Source of the DNA: JAJFUB01 sp964622325
GTDB lineage: Bacteria; Armatimonadota; Zipacnadia; Zipacnadales; UBA11051
Direction of reading: 5' to 3'
Assembly: GCA_964622325.1 (NCBI GenBank)
Contig: CAZUOJ010000007.1
Location: 1-64,000, forward strand
DNA: 64,000 nucleotides
The notes under the pieces are model-generated. The model was not told where the DNA came from, did not search any database, and worked only from the letters and a program-made list of their open reading frames with translations. How positions within the stretch are numbered: the first letter of the stretch is position 1; the number at the start of each line of letters is the position of its first letter. A program made the position numbers and the translations under genes. This document shows, piece by piece, positions 37,219 to 46,640 of this stretch.

Positions 37219-37412
37219 GGCACGCCGCGCCGGAGGCTTGGCTTTCCGCAAGGGACAAAGGCGAAGCCCAAGCGGCTGGCGCCCGCTTTATTAAAAAGGC
37301 GGCGTCTTTTATATGACGAAGCTATTGTCCGGAGGGAAGCGAGAAGGGGCCGTCAGAATAAAGGCGGCCCCTGTTTGCCCGTCAAGAGCGAAAATAGGAA
37401 GGAGCGAACGAT

Positions 37413-39446
37413 ATGCGTAACATCTGGCCAATGGGGCTTTTTTGGGCGGGCCTGATGCTTCCGCTGCTCCGGGCAGGCGCGCAAACGCCGGAGCTTGTTT
37501 TCGGAAAGCTGCGCTATGCGATATGCGATGTGGCCGACAAAGAGCTCATTTTGCGCAATCGAATTAATCTCGCCCATTTGCATTGTCCGGCGAGCGCCGG
37601 CGCTTACAATGGCCTTCCGGAGCGGGCAGAATTTGAGCGGCAGATGAGCGCCTGGCAACAGGGCGCAGCAGCCCTGCGCGCCGCAGGCGTGCATCCTATC
37701 ACATACATTGCGCCAGATATGTGGTACGGGGACGCCGAGAAGCGCACTTTAATTTTTGATTTTTATGACAAACGCTGGGGGCAATATGAGGATTATTTAG
37801 GCTTGCGGCCCGCCGATCCCCTGGCCTGGGCGCAAATTAAGCCCGACGGCACGCCTATCCCGTATGTTTACAGAGGACAAAGAGGCTATTATTGGTGCAC
37901 AAATCAGCCCGCCTGCCGCCAATATGTTCAGGGCGTCATTAAAATGCATGTGCAATACGGCTCACACGGCGTCTTCTTTGACGGGCCCTGCAATCATGGC
38001 TGCTATTGTGCGGAATGCGAACGGCAATTCCGCGCATTTTTGCGAAATGAATATCCAGAGGGCACGCGGAAAAAAGTTCTTGGCGAACAGACATTAGAGG
38101 AGGTGAGATTGCCGCACGACAAAACAAATCTGCCGCTATGGGCCGCCATGCGGCGCTTTCGCTGTGTGAGTCTGGCGCGCTTTTTGCAGGACATGCGCGC
38201 CTATGGCCGCCGCTTATGCCCGGATTTCCTGCTGACGAACAATTATTGTTTATGGGCCGGAGATGCGCTGGGCATGATTAGCGTGGGGGAGCATCCCGAG
38301 CTATATGCCCAATATGTGGATATTCTTTTTGATGAAGCGATGTATGGCGGAGGGCCCTATTTGTCGGAGGAGAGCGCACGCCTTTCCAATAGCTTCCATT
38401 ATGATTATGTTGTCGCTGCCGCGCGGGCGGGAGGCCTTTCGGCGGGCGGCCCGCCCAGGCCCGCTGTGTGCACCTTTATGGGCGTCAAAGGGGCCGCGGA
38501 AGAAGCCAAACAGCCTTTAGCGTGGCTGGAGATTGCCGAAGCCTGGGCCAGCCAATGCGTCAAACTGCAGCAGACATTCCGTGATCAAGCTATTGTAGAT
38601 GTATTCACACAAGCCGGGGACTTTCAGGCGACACATTCGGAGCTTTTTTCGCCCGCGGCGCCGCTGGCGGATGTCGGCGTCTGGATTTCTCTGCAGCAAG
38701 CGTACGCGGACAGTCCCCATTGGGGCCTGACGATATTGCGACTCTTGAACGACGCCGGCATCGCTTATCGCGTTCTGACGGATTACGATATTGCAGCGCA
38801 GAGCCTTAAGGGCCTGCGCTGTGTCATTGTTCCCGGGGCGACTTTAATGAGCGAGGCGCAATTGAAAGTCTTAGCCCAATATCTCACAGGAGGCGGCGCC
38901 ATTGTCGCCATAGGGGAGCTCGCCACAAAAGATGAATTTGCGTTGCCACGGGAGGCTGAGAAGCGGCCTGTCTTTTTCCGGGAAGCGCCTGCAGAGGGGA
39001 CGCGGCAAGAAAAAGTCGGCAAAGGCCGCCTGGCGTGGCTGAGCGCCGCTGCCGTGCGCAGCCTGCCGCGCTATGCGCGAGAGGCTGTGCCGGCCGAAAT
39101 AACGGCCTCCCTCGCGGAAGCTGTGCGCTGGGCAACGCAAAATAATCTTCTTTTGCGCCAGGCCCCGCCCGCGCCCTGTGAAATCCGCCTGTATGCCGTA
39201 ACGCCCTCCCACTGGCATATTTATCTCGTTAATTATGGCGTATCCCCTGCCGGCGCCGTACGCGCATTGAGCGATGTCACATTCGCTCTTCGCGTGCCAG
39301 CCGGCCGACGTGCTGTTTCCGCCCGGGCCTATAGCGTTATGCCTGCGGAAGCCCAAATTGTTTCTGTAAAGCAGCAAAAAGATAAAGCGACTTTCATTGT
39401 CCCGAAATTGCATATCTTTTGTATTGTGGAAGTGCAATGGCGCTGA
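37413..39446 (+). CDS. Secreted glycoside-hydrolase-like protein with a beta-galactosidase trimerisation-like domain
   Basis: 677 residues. The signal peptide ends LLRAGAQT at about residue 24. Residues 30-350 look like a (beta/alpha)8 barrel: HPITYIAPDMWYGD, GVFFDGPCNHGCYC (Asp at a strand end), FLLTNNYC and DILFDEAMYGG give acidic residues at expected strand ends. Residues 425-530 (VGVWISLQQAYAD, then VPGATLMSEAQLKVL and GGGAIVAIGE) match the class I glutamine-amidotransferase-like trimerisation domain of beta-galactosidases. It probably acts on an oligosaccharide outside the cytosol. AGGAAGGAG precedes the ATG. It opens a glycan-use locus with the sulfatase-like gene and the ABC importer. 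Confidence 0.67.
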   Translation: MRNIWPMGLFWAGLMLPLLRAGAQTPELVFGKLRYAICDVADKELILRNRINLAHLHCPASAGAYNGLPERAEFERQMSAWQQGAAALRAAGVHPITYIAPDMWYGDAEKRTLIFDFYDKRWGQYEDYLGLRPADPLAWAQIKPDGTPIPYVYRGQRGYYWCTNQPACRQYVQGVIKMHVQYGSHGVFFDGPCNHGCYCAECERQFRAFLRNEYPEGTRKKVLGEQTLEEVRLPHDKTNLPLWAAMRRFRCVSLARFLQDMRAYGRRLCPDFLLTNNYCLWAGDALGMISVGEHPELYAQYVDILFDEAMYGGGPYLSEESARLSNSFHYDYVVAAARAGGLSAGGPPRPAVCTFMGVKGAAEEAKQPLAWLEIAEAWASQCVKLQQTFRDQAIVDVFTQAGDFQATHSELFSPAAPLADVGVWISLQQAYADSPHWGLTILRLLNDAGIAYRVLTDYDIAAQSLKGLRCVIVPGATLMSEAQLKVLAQYLTGGGAIVAIGELATKDEFALPREAEKRPVFFREAPAEGTRQEKVGKGRLAWLSAAAVRSLPRYAREAVPAEITASLAEAVRWATQNNLLLRQAPPAPCEIRLYAVTPSHWHIYLVNYGVSPAGAVRALSDVTFALRVPAGRRAVSARAYSVMPAEAQIVSVKQQKDKATFIVPKLHIFCIVEVQWR

Positions 39447-39563
39447 AAGGACGCAAAAGGAAGCCATTCCGCCCCGCTTGGGCAGGAAATCCGCGCCGAA
39501 AAGAGAAGCATTGAGGCGCTTCATCTTTTTACGGATGACTATTTTGTAAGGAAGGAATGAATT

Positions 39564-40964
39564 ATGGCCGAGAAATTTAACATTTTACACATTGCTGTGG
39601 ACAGTCTTTCCGCGAGCCATATGAGCTGTTATGGCTATCCCCGCCTCACGACGCCGCATCTGGATCTGCTGGCCGAAGAGGGCGTGCTGTTTGAGCAGAA
39701 TTTTTGCCCCCATATTCCCACAACCTCCGGCTATGGGACAATGCTGACGGGCCTGGATTGTTTTGGGACGACAATGGTCGCGCTGCGCCACAAGGGCACA
39801 ATGCCGGAAGAAGTGCAATCCCTGCCGGAGATTTTGCGCGCCTATGGCTATGAGAGCACATGTGTGGGCTTTCAGGGCAATCCGGCAGCCCGGGGCTTTG
39901 ATCATTATTTGAATTATACGAGCTGGGGCTCCTGGGAAGATCGGCCCTTGACAAAAGCCGAGAATCTCAACAAAGTGGCGCTGCCGGAGCTGAAGCGCCT
40001 GGCCGCGGGCGATAAGCCTTTCTATCTGTTTTTGCGCCATATGGATCCTCACAGCCCGTATTTGCCGCCGCCGCCCTTTGAGCGCATGTTTTATTCCGGC
40101 GATGAATTTGATCCGAACAATCATTCTCTGGACGCGATGAAAGCCTTCAAGCCCTTCCGGGATTATTTTGCCTCCTGGATGCCGCCGGGCGTAACGGATG
40201 CTGAATATATTGTGGCGCAATATGATGGCGCCATCGCCTATATGGATGCCTCCATCCAGGCGATTTTGACGATGCTGGATGATTTGGATTTGACGGATCG
40301 CACGCTTGTCATTCTCAATTCGGATCATGGCGAGACACTTACAGAACATGATTGCTATTTTGATCATCATGGCCTGTATGAATGCACCCTGCATGTGCCG
40401 CTGATATATCGGCTGCCGGGCGTGCTGCCCGAAGGCGTGCGGGTGCGCGGCATTACGCTGCATCAGGATCTTGTGCCCACGATTATGGAGATTCTGGATA
40501 TTGATCCGGGCATACAATTTGATGGCAAAAGCCAGATCCCGATGATTACAGGAGAAGTGGCGAATAATTACAGCGGCTTTTACATCACGGAATGCACATG
40601 GATGCGCAAACACGGCTGGCGCACAGGCGAATGGAAGCTCATCCATGCGCTGGAGCCGGATTTCCATTTCAAGCCGGAAATAGAGCTGTATAATTTGCTG
40701 GAGGATCCGGGCGAAAATGTGAATCTGGCGGATAAGGAGCCGCAGATCCGGGATGCGCTGGAGCACAAGATGCAGGAACATATTGCCCGCCGCGAGCGCG
40801 AAACAGGCCGCCCCAATCCGATGTATACGAATCTGGATTGGCATGGCCTGGGGCTCGGCCGGGGCTTTTTAAGCTCACAAGAAGCGTATGACAGTCTTTA
40901 CATCGGCAGCCCCAAGACGGCGGCGAAATTGCAAGACAAGGAAAGCAAAGAGGGGAAGGATTGA
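39564..40964 (+). CDS. Sulfatase-like hydrolase with Thr in place of the formylglycine residue
   Basis: 466 residues of the alkaline phosphatase superfamily. HIAVDSLSASHMSCYGYP gives the first metal Asp, HMDPHSPYLPPP the substrate loop, and LNSDHGETLTEHD the second metal pair (D, H). At the nucleophile position, where type I sulfatases read C/S-x-P-x-R before the L-T-G, this protein reads TTSGYGTMLTG. There is no Cys or Ser for formylglycine conversion; Thr would be the nucleophile, as in phosphoryl-transferring relatives. It may act on phosphate or phosphonate esters instead of sulfate. No signal peptide. GGAAGGAATG lies before the ATG. Confidence 0.77.
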   Translation: MAEKFNILHIAVDSLSASHMSCYGYPRLTTPHLDLLAEEGVLFEQNFCPHIPTTSGYGTMLTGLDCFGTTMVALRHKGTMPEEVQSLPEILRAYGYESTCVGFQGNPAARGFDHYLNYTSWGSWEDRPLTKAENLNKVALPELKRLAAGDKPFYLFLRHMDPHSPYLPPPPFERMFYSGDEFDPNNHSLDAMKAFKPFRDYFASWMPPGVTDAEYIVAQYDGAIAYMDASIQAILTMLDDLDLTDRTLVILNSDHGETLTEHDCYFDHHGLYECTLHVPLIYRLPGVLPEGVRVRGITLHQDLVPTIMEILDIDPGIQFDGKSQIPMITGEVANNYSGFYITECTWMRKHGWRTGEWKLIHALEPDFHFKPEIELYNLLEDPGENVNLADKEPQIRDALEHKMQEHIARRERETGRPNPMYTNLDWHGLGLGRGFLSSQEAYDSLYIGSPKTAAKLQDKESKEGKD

Positions 40965-41102
40965 AAGCTGTCAGGAAAGGGAAGCTAATGCCTTCTTAGC
41001 TGCGCTTTGTGCGTTCCGGCAAGCTGCCCCGCGAAACAATGGGGCAGGAGAGAAAAAATTCAGGCAAATAAAACGAGACGCTTTGGAGGCAGGAGGCTCA
41101 CG

Positions 41103-42482
41103 ATGCGTCCCCGGATTGGCATTTGGCTTTTGCTCATGAGCATATCCGTTATTTTGGCGGGCTGCCAGCCCGGCGCAGAAAAGCAGGCGCCAATAAGCGG
41201 CGCGGGGCCCATTATGCCGGGCAGCGAGACTCCGTCCGGCGGCAAAACAATCCTCACTTTGTGGACAATCTGGAACACGGAGCCGCGGCAAAGCGCGCTG
41301 GCGGAGATTATTCGCGCCTTTGAGGCTGCCCATCCGGACATTCAGATCCAGATGAACGCCCAGGAGCCAGACGCCTACAAAACTAATATCCGCGTCGCAT
41401 TAGGAGGCGCCCGGCCGCCAGACATTTTTTTCGTCTGGAGCGGAGAAAAGATGCTGCATAATTTTGTGCGCGGCGGCAATGTGGCAGACATCACGGCGGA
41501 ATTAGATGCCAATGGCGGCGCCTGGCGCAAGCGCCTGATTGCCTCTTCCCTGGCCAGCTACACTTACGACGGCCGCACTTACGGCGTGCCCTATCTTTTG
41601 CAATGCACTTTCTTTCTTTATAACAAAAAAATGTTTGAAAAACATGGCTGGACAGTCCCGGAGACATGGCCGGAGTTTCTGCAGCTGTGCGACAAAATCA
41701 AGGCGAAGGGGATTATTCCCCTGGCTTTGGGCAATCTGCAGAAATGGCCGGCGCATCATATTCCGGCGGTGCTCGTCCAGCGACTGATTGGCAAAGCCGC
41801 TGCGGAGCGGCAATATGATCCTTTGGGGCCGGGCACATACAGCGAGCCCGCTTGGATCCAGGCGCTGGATACGCTTAAGATGATGATGGACAAAGGCTAT
41901 TTCAACAAGGCGCCCAATGGCGTGGATCGGGCGATGGCGCGGACGCTGTTTTATTCGGGCAAGGCGGCAATGTTTTACACAGGGACATGGGATTTTGCGC
42001 GGCTGTCCAAGGGCGGCGAGGCGCCCGAAAGCTTCTGGGACGCCTGGGACTTTTTCAATTTCCCCAGGGTGCCCGGGGGCAAAGGGGAGCAGGATTGTCT
42101 GGCGGGCTCCGCGGACGGCTATGTGATTTCTGCCAAGACGCCGCATCGGCAGGCGGCAGTGCAATTTCTGCAATTTATGACAGAGGTGACGCAGGCGCAA
42201 CAGTTCGTGCAAAAATGCCAGGAGCTGGTGCAGGTGCAGGGCGCAGTGACAGAGCAAAATGCAGGGCCGCGGCTGCGCAAATATGCAGAAATGGTGCGCC
42301 GCGCCTCCTGCATCGCGCCCTGGGCAGACACGATGATGGAGGAATCCGTGGCCCTGACATATCTCAATGGCATCCAGAATTTGCTGGAGGGCAAGAGCAC
42401 ACCCCAGCAAATTATGCAAGCCGTCCGCCAACGCCAACGCGCCGTCAAGCAGGAATTACTGGCTAAAGCGAAAGAGAAATAG
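41103..42482 (+). CDS. ABC transporter sugar-binding lipoprotein (family 1)
   Basis: 459 residues. The ATG at 41103 follows AGGAGG; the signal peptide ends VILAGC, a lipobox with Cys at about residue 20. The mature protein opens LTLWTIWNTEP and has IIRAFEAAHPDIQIQMN, PDIFFVWSG and GKAAMFYTGTWDF, all typical of family 1 solute-binding proteins for oligosaccharides or glycerol phosphate. It hands its ligand to the fused permease encoded at 43425. No ATPase subunit is in the window, so a shared MsmK-type ATPase is expected elsewhere. An antisense SdpI-like gene separates it from the permease gene. Confidence 0.87.
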   Translation: MRPRIGIWLLLMSISVILAGCQPGAEKQAPISGAGPIMPGSETPSGGKTILTLWTIWNTEPRQSALAEIIRAFEAAHPDIQIQMNAQEPDAYKTNIRVALGGARPPDIFFVWSGEKMLHNFVRGGNVADITAELDANGGAWRKRLIASSLASYTYDGRTYGVPYLLQCTFFLYNKKMFEKHGWTVPETWPEFLQLCDKIKAKGIIPLALGNLQKWPAHHIPAVLVQRLIGKAAAERQYDPLGPGTYSEPAWIQALDTLKMMMDKGYFNKAPNGVDRAMARTLFYSGKAAMFYTGTWDFARLSKGGEAPESFWDAWDFFNFPRVPGGKGEQDCLAGSADGYVISAKTPHRQAAVQFLQFMTEVTQAQQFVQKCQELVQVQGAVTEQNAGPRLRKYAEMVRRASCIAPWADTMMEESVALTYLNGIQNLLEGKSTPQQIMQAVRQRQRAVKQELLAKAKEK

Positions 42483-42711
42483 AAATGTTTTTAGATATGT
42501 GTTGAGGGGCAAAGAGAGCTTGAATAAAAAGGAAGTTGGCGCATACGAGAATCATCGCCACACAATCAAGAGGGGACGGCTCCCAAGCAGCACATTTTAT
42601 TCGCTTCATTAATGATTCGCTTTATCAATATAATTCGACATAATTCGAAGCTATACGCAAGACGCTTTGAACAATAAAAAGCAAGAACAAAGAGAAATAG
42701 CGTTTTTGCAT

Positions 42712-43371
42712 TCAAGTCGAAGAGAGGAGGCCGAGGCGTTCGCGGCGTTTGTAGAGCCATAAGGAATACAGCGCAGGGGCCAAGACGGCGACGAGGATTG
42801 TATAAAAGGCCCACAGAGGAGAGGCGCCTGTGGCCGCCAGCAGCGCCCCCAGAAGCCCGCCCAGGCTCATTGTCCAGCCCGCTAAACGATGTGTCGCGCG
42901 CCAGACTTCTGCATCCGCCAGTGTCCAGGGCGTCCGTATGCCCATCCAGAAATTTGGCGTGATTTTGGGCATCAATAGCCCGAGAAGCGCAATGAAAAAG
43001 CAAATGAGCGCTATGAACAGGCGGCCGACATTCCACTGCGGATGTAAGGCCGCCTGCAACATCACGAGATGTAACGCCCCCAACATCGTCAGCACGAGCA
43101 CAATCATTACATTCCACACAGGCCGAAAAGGCTCAATTTTGTAGTGAACAGGCGAAATCAGCGGCAGGATAAGAAATAAAACAAACAGGCCTGCCATCAC
43201 GCCCGGCATAAGCCAGGCTCCGCAGGCCCGACAGCTCCAGCCATCCACATCCCCCTGAAGATTCCAATGTGTGGGGATCTTTTCGGGCAACGAGGGAAAT
43301 AGCCACGCTGTATAAGCGCAGAGGGAAAGCAGGAGCCCCAGGGCGACGCTCGTCATGGCTTTTGTTGTCAT
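42712..43371 (-). CDS. SdpI-family membrane protein (DUF1648 domain)
   Basis: 219 residues, six membrane segments. The N-terminal DUF1648 signature is PEKIPTHWNLQGDVDGW (about residues 29-45) and the C-terminal half (MPKITPNFWMGIRTPWTL, WRATHRLAGWTMSLGG) matches SdpI, the immunity protein against the Bacillus SdpC killing peptide; most bacterial homologues have no known role. GGAGAAAGG lies before the ATG. It is transcribed opposite to, and lies between, the sugar-binding protein and permease genes. 42483-42711 beyond its stop shows no gene. Confidence 0.77.
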   Translation of the reverse strand: MTTKAMTSVALGLLLSLCAYTAWLFPSLPEKIPTHWNLQGDVDGWSCRACGAWLMPGVMAGLFVLFLILPLISPVHYKIEPFRPVWNVMIVLVLTMLGALHLVMLQAALHPQWNVGRLFIALICFFIALLGLLMPKITPNFWMGIRTPWTLADAEVWRATHRLAGWTMSLGGLLGALLAATGASPLWAFYTILVAVLAPALYSLWLYKRRERLGLLSST

Positions 43372-43424
43372 TGCCTTTCTCCGCGTAAGCAGGCTTGACA
43401 GTGGCGTGTGGGGAATAATTCGCT

Positions 43425-45269
43425 ATGCGCCGTCCTTTCGCCTTGTCTTATCTGCTGCTTTTTCCCGCCCTTTTTTTCTTTGCGGCTTTTGTGCTCTATC
43501 CCATAATTCACACCTTCTGGCTGGGATTCAGCAGCTGGAGCGCCGTGAATCCAGTACGTGTGCCTGTCGGCTGGGCGAATTACATTCAGCTCTGGCACGA
43601 TCCCAATTTCCATATCGCGCTGCGCAATAACGGGCTGTTTATTGTCCTGTCGCTCGCCATTCAATTGCCTCTTGCTTTATTGCTGGCCGTGGGATTGAGC
43701 ACAGCCACGCGCTATCATGAATTTTTACGCACGCTTTTTTTTGCGCCGTTTGTGCTCCCTGTTGTCGCTGTGGGCTTAATCTGGAAGCTCATTTATGAGC
43801 CAAATTTAGGGGCGCTCAATACGCTTTTGGCGATGCTGGGGCAGGAGCAATGGGCGCGCGGCTGGCTGGGAGACAGCCATTGGGCCATCTATGCCGTCAT
43901 TGCTGTCTCCTGCTGGCGTTATGTGGGCTTTCATATGATGATTGTCCTGGCCGGCCTGCAAGCCATTGACGAGGATTTGTATGAGGCGGCGCGGCTGGAC
44001 GGAGCTTCCGGCTGGCAGGCCTTCTGGCATGTCACATTGCCGAGCTTGCGGCGCGTGTTGCTTGTGGATGCGCTTTTGATCACTGTCGGCTCTGTCAAGA
44101 TATTTGATCTGATCAAAGTGATGACAGATGGGGGCCCGGGCTATAGCAGCGATGTGCTGGCGACATTTATGTATCGCGCCGCCTTTACGGAAGATCGGAT
44201 GGGCTACAGCGCCGCCATCGCTGTGATTATGTTGCTGATAACATTAGCTTTTACGGCGCTGTATTTGCGGCTGACGACGCGGGAGGAGCTCTGGCTGCCC
44301 CGACGGCTCGCCTCCGCTCTGTGGGCTCTTTTGGGCGTAAGCGCTCTGGCGTTGCTTTTTATCCGCTGGCCTGTCGTCCGCGCCAGCCTTATGCTGTCGT
44401 ATTTAGTGGCCACAGGAGGGCTTTGCTGGCTTGTAGGCTGCCTGTGGGAAAAGCTCCCCCGGCGGCTGGGACGGCTGCTGGCTGATGGGCTGTTGACGCT
44501 CCTGGCGCTGTTCTTTTTAGCGCCGCTCCTGTGGGCCGCTGTGAATTCATTTAAAAGCCTCAATGAACTGATGCTGGAGCCCTGGGCCTGGCCCAGAGAA
44601 TGGCTCTGGATGAATTATCGCGCCGCCTGGCAAGCGGGAATTGGACGCTATTTATTTAACAGCCTCGTAGTGACAGCGCTTTCAGTGGGCCTGGCGCTGG
44701 CGTGCAGCGCGCCCGCGGCGTATGCTTTTGCACGTTATCAATTCCCTGGCAAGCTGGGGCTATTTGGCCTTGTCGTCAGCGGGCTGATGCTTCCTGTCCA
44801 TGCTTCGCTCCTGCCGCTATTCATTCAATGTCATCGTCTGGGCCTGGCCAATTGGCCTGCGCTGATTGGCCCCTATGTCGCCTTTGGGCTGCCCTTAATG
44901 GTCTTGATGCTGCGCGCCTATTTTGCGGGCTTGCCTCAGGAGCTCATCGATGCCGCGGAAACGGACGGCTGCGGGCCCCTGCGGACGCTCTGGCATGTTC
45001 TGCGGCCCGTCGCCCGCCCTGCCGTCGCCACTGTCTGCATCTTCCAGGCCGCCTGGGCCTGGAATGAGCTGCCATTGGCTCTTGTGCTCGTGCCAGATAA
45101 GCGCTGGCAAGTGTTGCCTGTCGGATTGTTGAATTTTCAAGGCGAGCATGCAACGGAATGGGCTGTTGTGCTGGCGGGCGTGATGATCGCCGTGTGGCCT
45201 GTATTGCTTCTTTATTTCCTGTTTCAGCGACATATTATCAAAGGCCTGACAGCAGGGGCTGTCAAATGA
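43425..45269 (+). CDS. Fused sugar ABC permease (MalF-like and MalG-like in one chain)
   Basis: 614 residues, about twice a normal sugar permease. The first half (about 1-285) is a UgpA/MalF-like permease with its ATPase-coupling EAA loop at 187-206 (YEAARLDGASGWQAFWHVTL). The second half (about 352-614) is a UgpE/MalG-like permease with EAA loop 509-528 (IDAAETDGCGPLRTLWHVLR). The linker (about 286-351) adds two hydrophobic segments, which keeps the second half in the correct orientation. No frameshift or internal start with a ribosome site is seen, so it is a true fusion that fixes a 1:1 heterodimer. It partners the lipoprotein at 41103. Confidence 0.87.
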   Translation: MRRPFALSYLLLFPALFFFAAFVLYPIIHTFWLGFSSWSAVNPVRVPVGWANYIQLWHDPNFHIALRNNGLFIVLSLAIQLPLALLLAVGLSTATRYHEFLRTLFFAPFVLPVVAVGLIWKLIYEPNLGALNTLLAMLGQEQWARGWLGDSHWAIYAVIAVSCWRYVGFHMMIVLAGLQAIDEDLYEAARLDGASGWQAFWHVTLPSLRRVLLVDALLITVGSVKIFDLIKVMTDGGPGYSSDVLATFMYRAAFTEDRMGYSAAIAVIMLLITLAFTALYLRLTTREELWLPRRLASALWALLGVSALALLFIRWPVVRASLMLSYLVATGGLCWLVGCLWEKLPRRLGRLLADGLLTLLALFFLAPLLWAAVNSFKSLNELMLEPWAWPREWLWMNYRAAWQAGIGRYLFNSLVVTALSVGLALACSAPAAYAFARYQFPGKLGLFGLVVSGLMLPVHASLLPLFIQCHRLGLANWPALIGPYVAFGLPLMVLMLRAYFAGLPQELIDAAETDGCGPLRTLWHVLRPVARPAVATVCIFQAAWAWNELPLALVLVPDKRWQVLPVGLLNFQGEHATEWAVVLAGVMIAVWPVLLLYFLFQRHIIKGLTAGAVK

Positions 45270-45335
45270 GGAGCTTGTCTGTAAATTTTGGCTTACGCTA
45301 TTGATTGCGCAAGCCTGGCAGGCAGGAGGCTGGCG

Positions 45336-46640
45336 ATGAACGATTATGTTCAGAAATGCTGGGAGACAGCGTTGGGGCTTTTGCAGCCCACAGCGGCACA
45401 ATTGCAACACGGGCTGGAGCTGCATCGGGAATGTCTTGTGTTCGAGACATACGGCTTTGCGCCGCGGGCTGTATATGACGGAGATGTGCTGGCGGCGGCT
45501 GTGGCGGCAGGGGCCTCCGCAGAAGAGCTGCAGGATTTGCAGGAAGATATGATAATGACGCGCTGGGCGACAGATCCTATAGAGCGCGCGGAATTCCAGC
45601 AAGCCTTTGAATTTGCGGGCGTGGATTGTATTTTTCAGAATGCGGGCGAGGAAAGCCAATCGGCTTTGCGTTTGCTCAAACGCCTGGCGCGTTTTACATT
45701 CGCGACAGATCTGGGACGCGATTTTATTTGTCGCGCCGCGTGGCCTCAAGACATCATCGCCGCCCATGAGCAGGGCCGCCGTTGCCTGTATCTGACAGCC
45801 AATGGCGTGCCGCTTCCCGAGCGCTGGCTATCGCTCGAAGAGGAGCTACGCTATATTCGGATTTTCTTTCAATTAGGCGTCCGGATGATGCATTTGACAT
45901 ATAATCGGCGCAATATGATTGGCGACGGCTGTGCGGAGCCCGCGAATGCGGGCTTGAGCGATTTTGGCAAGCATGTCATCGCCGAAATGAACCGCCAGGG
46001 CGTGATTGTGGATGTCTCCCATAGCGGCTGGCGGACAAGCCTGGAAGCGGCCCAGGCCTCCCGCAAGCCTGTTGTCGCCAGCCATACAGCCTGCGCCGCG
46101 CTCAACGATCATCCGCGCTGCAAGCCGGATGATGTCATTCGCGCCATTTGTGACACAGACGGCCTTATTGGGATCTGCTGGATTCCGGCTTTTATAGGAG
46201 GGACAGGCACGATTGTAGATGTGCTGAATCATGTGGAATATGTGGCGCGGCATTTTGGCGTGCGCTATGTGGGGCTGGGCAGCGATGTGGCGTATGTGCC
46301 GCCGCGGCAAAAGCAAGAGGCGCAGAAAGTGCCGCCCCATCCCTCGCGCCCGCGCTGGGAAAATTTCTGGCCGCCCAATGATCCGCTGCATTCGCCCGCC
46401 TTCCAAAAGCCCGAACAACGCGAAAGCCTCGCCTGGACGAATTGGCCCCTGATTACAGTCGGGCTCGTGCAGCGCGGCTTTAGCGAGGAAGAAATTGCGC
46501 TCATTCTGGGGGGCAATATGCTCCGCGTCGCCCAGGCGAATGTGGCGGATATGCTGCCCTCGTTCGTGACAGGAAGTGCTGGAGGCCAACAAAGCCAATC
46601 TAATGGCTGTCCTCCACAGGGCCGCAGGAGGAAAAAATGA
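45336..46640 (+). CDS. Divergent M19 (membrane dipeptidase-like) protein
   Basis: 434 residues, TIM barrel. VIVDVSHSGWRTSLEA and VASHTACAALNDHPR supply the two metal or substrate His of renal dipeptidase, and GLGSDVAY the conserved Asp. The usual N-terminal H-x-D (D-x-H-x-D-L) reads FETYGF here, and the bridging Glu of E-G-G reads LTANGVP, so the binuclear zinc site cannot form as in known dipeptidases. It may hydrolyse a non-peptide substrate linked to the imported glycan, or have lost activity. No signal peptide. AGGAGG lies before the ATG at 45336. The stop overlaps the next start by four bases (ATGA). Confidence 0.76.
   Translation: MNDYVQKCWETALGLLQPTAAQLQHGLELHRECLVFETYGFAPRAVYDGDVLAAAVAAGASAEELQDLQEDMIMTRWATDPIERAEFQQAFEFAGVDCIFQNAGEESQSALRLLKRLARFTFATDLGRDFICRAAWPQDIIAAHEQGRRCLYLTANGVPLPERWLSLEEELRYIRIFFQLGVRMMHLTYNRRNMIGDGCAEPANAGLSDFGKHVIAEMNRQGVIVDVSHSGWRTSLEAAQASRKPVVASHTACAALNDHPRCKPDDVIRAICDTDGLIGICWIPAFIGGTGTIVDVLNHVEYVARHFGVRYVGLGSDVAYVPPRQKQEAQKVPPHPSRPRWENFWPPNDPLHSPAFQKPEQRESLAWTNWPLITVGLVQRGFSEEEIALILGGNMLRVAQANVADMLPSFVTGSAGGQQSQSNGCPPQGRRRKK

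Noticed and set aside
39585..40844. A 419-codon reverse frame opposite the sulfatase-like gene
   Set aside because: Shadow. The sulfatase-like frame has metal motifs and a ribosome site; the reverse translation is His- and Ile-rich without motifs.
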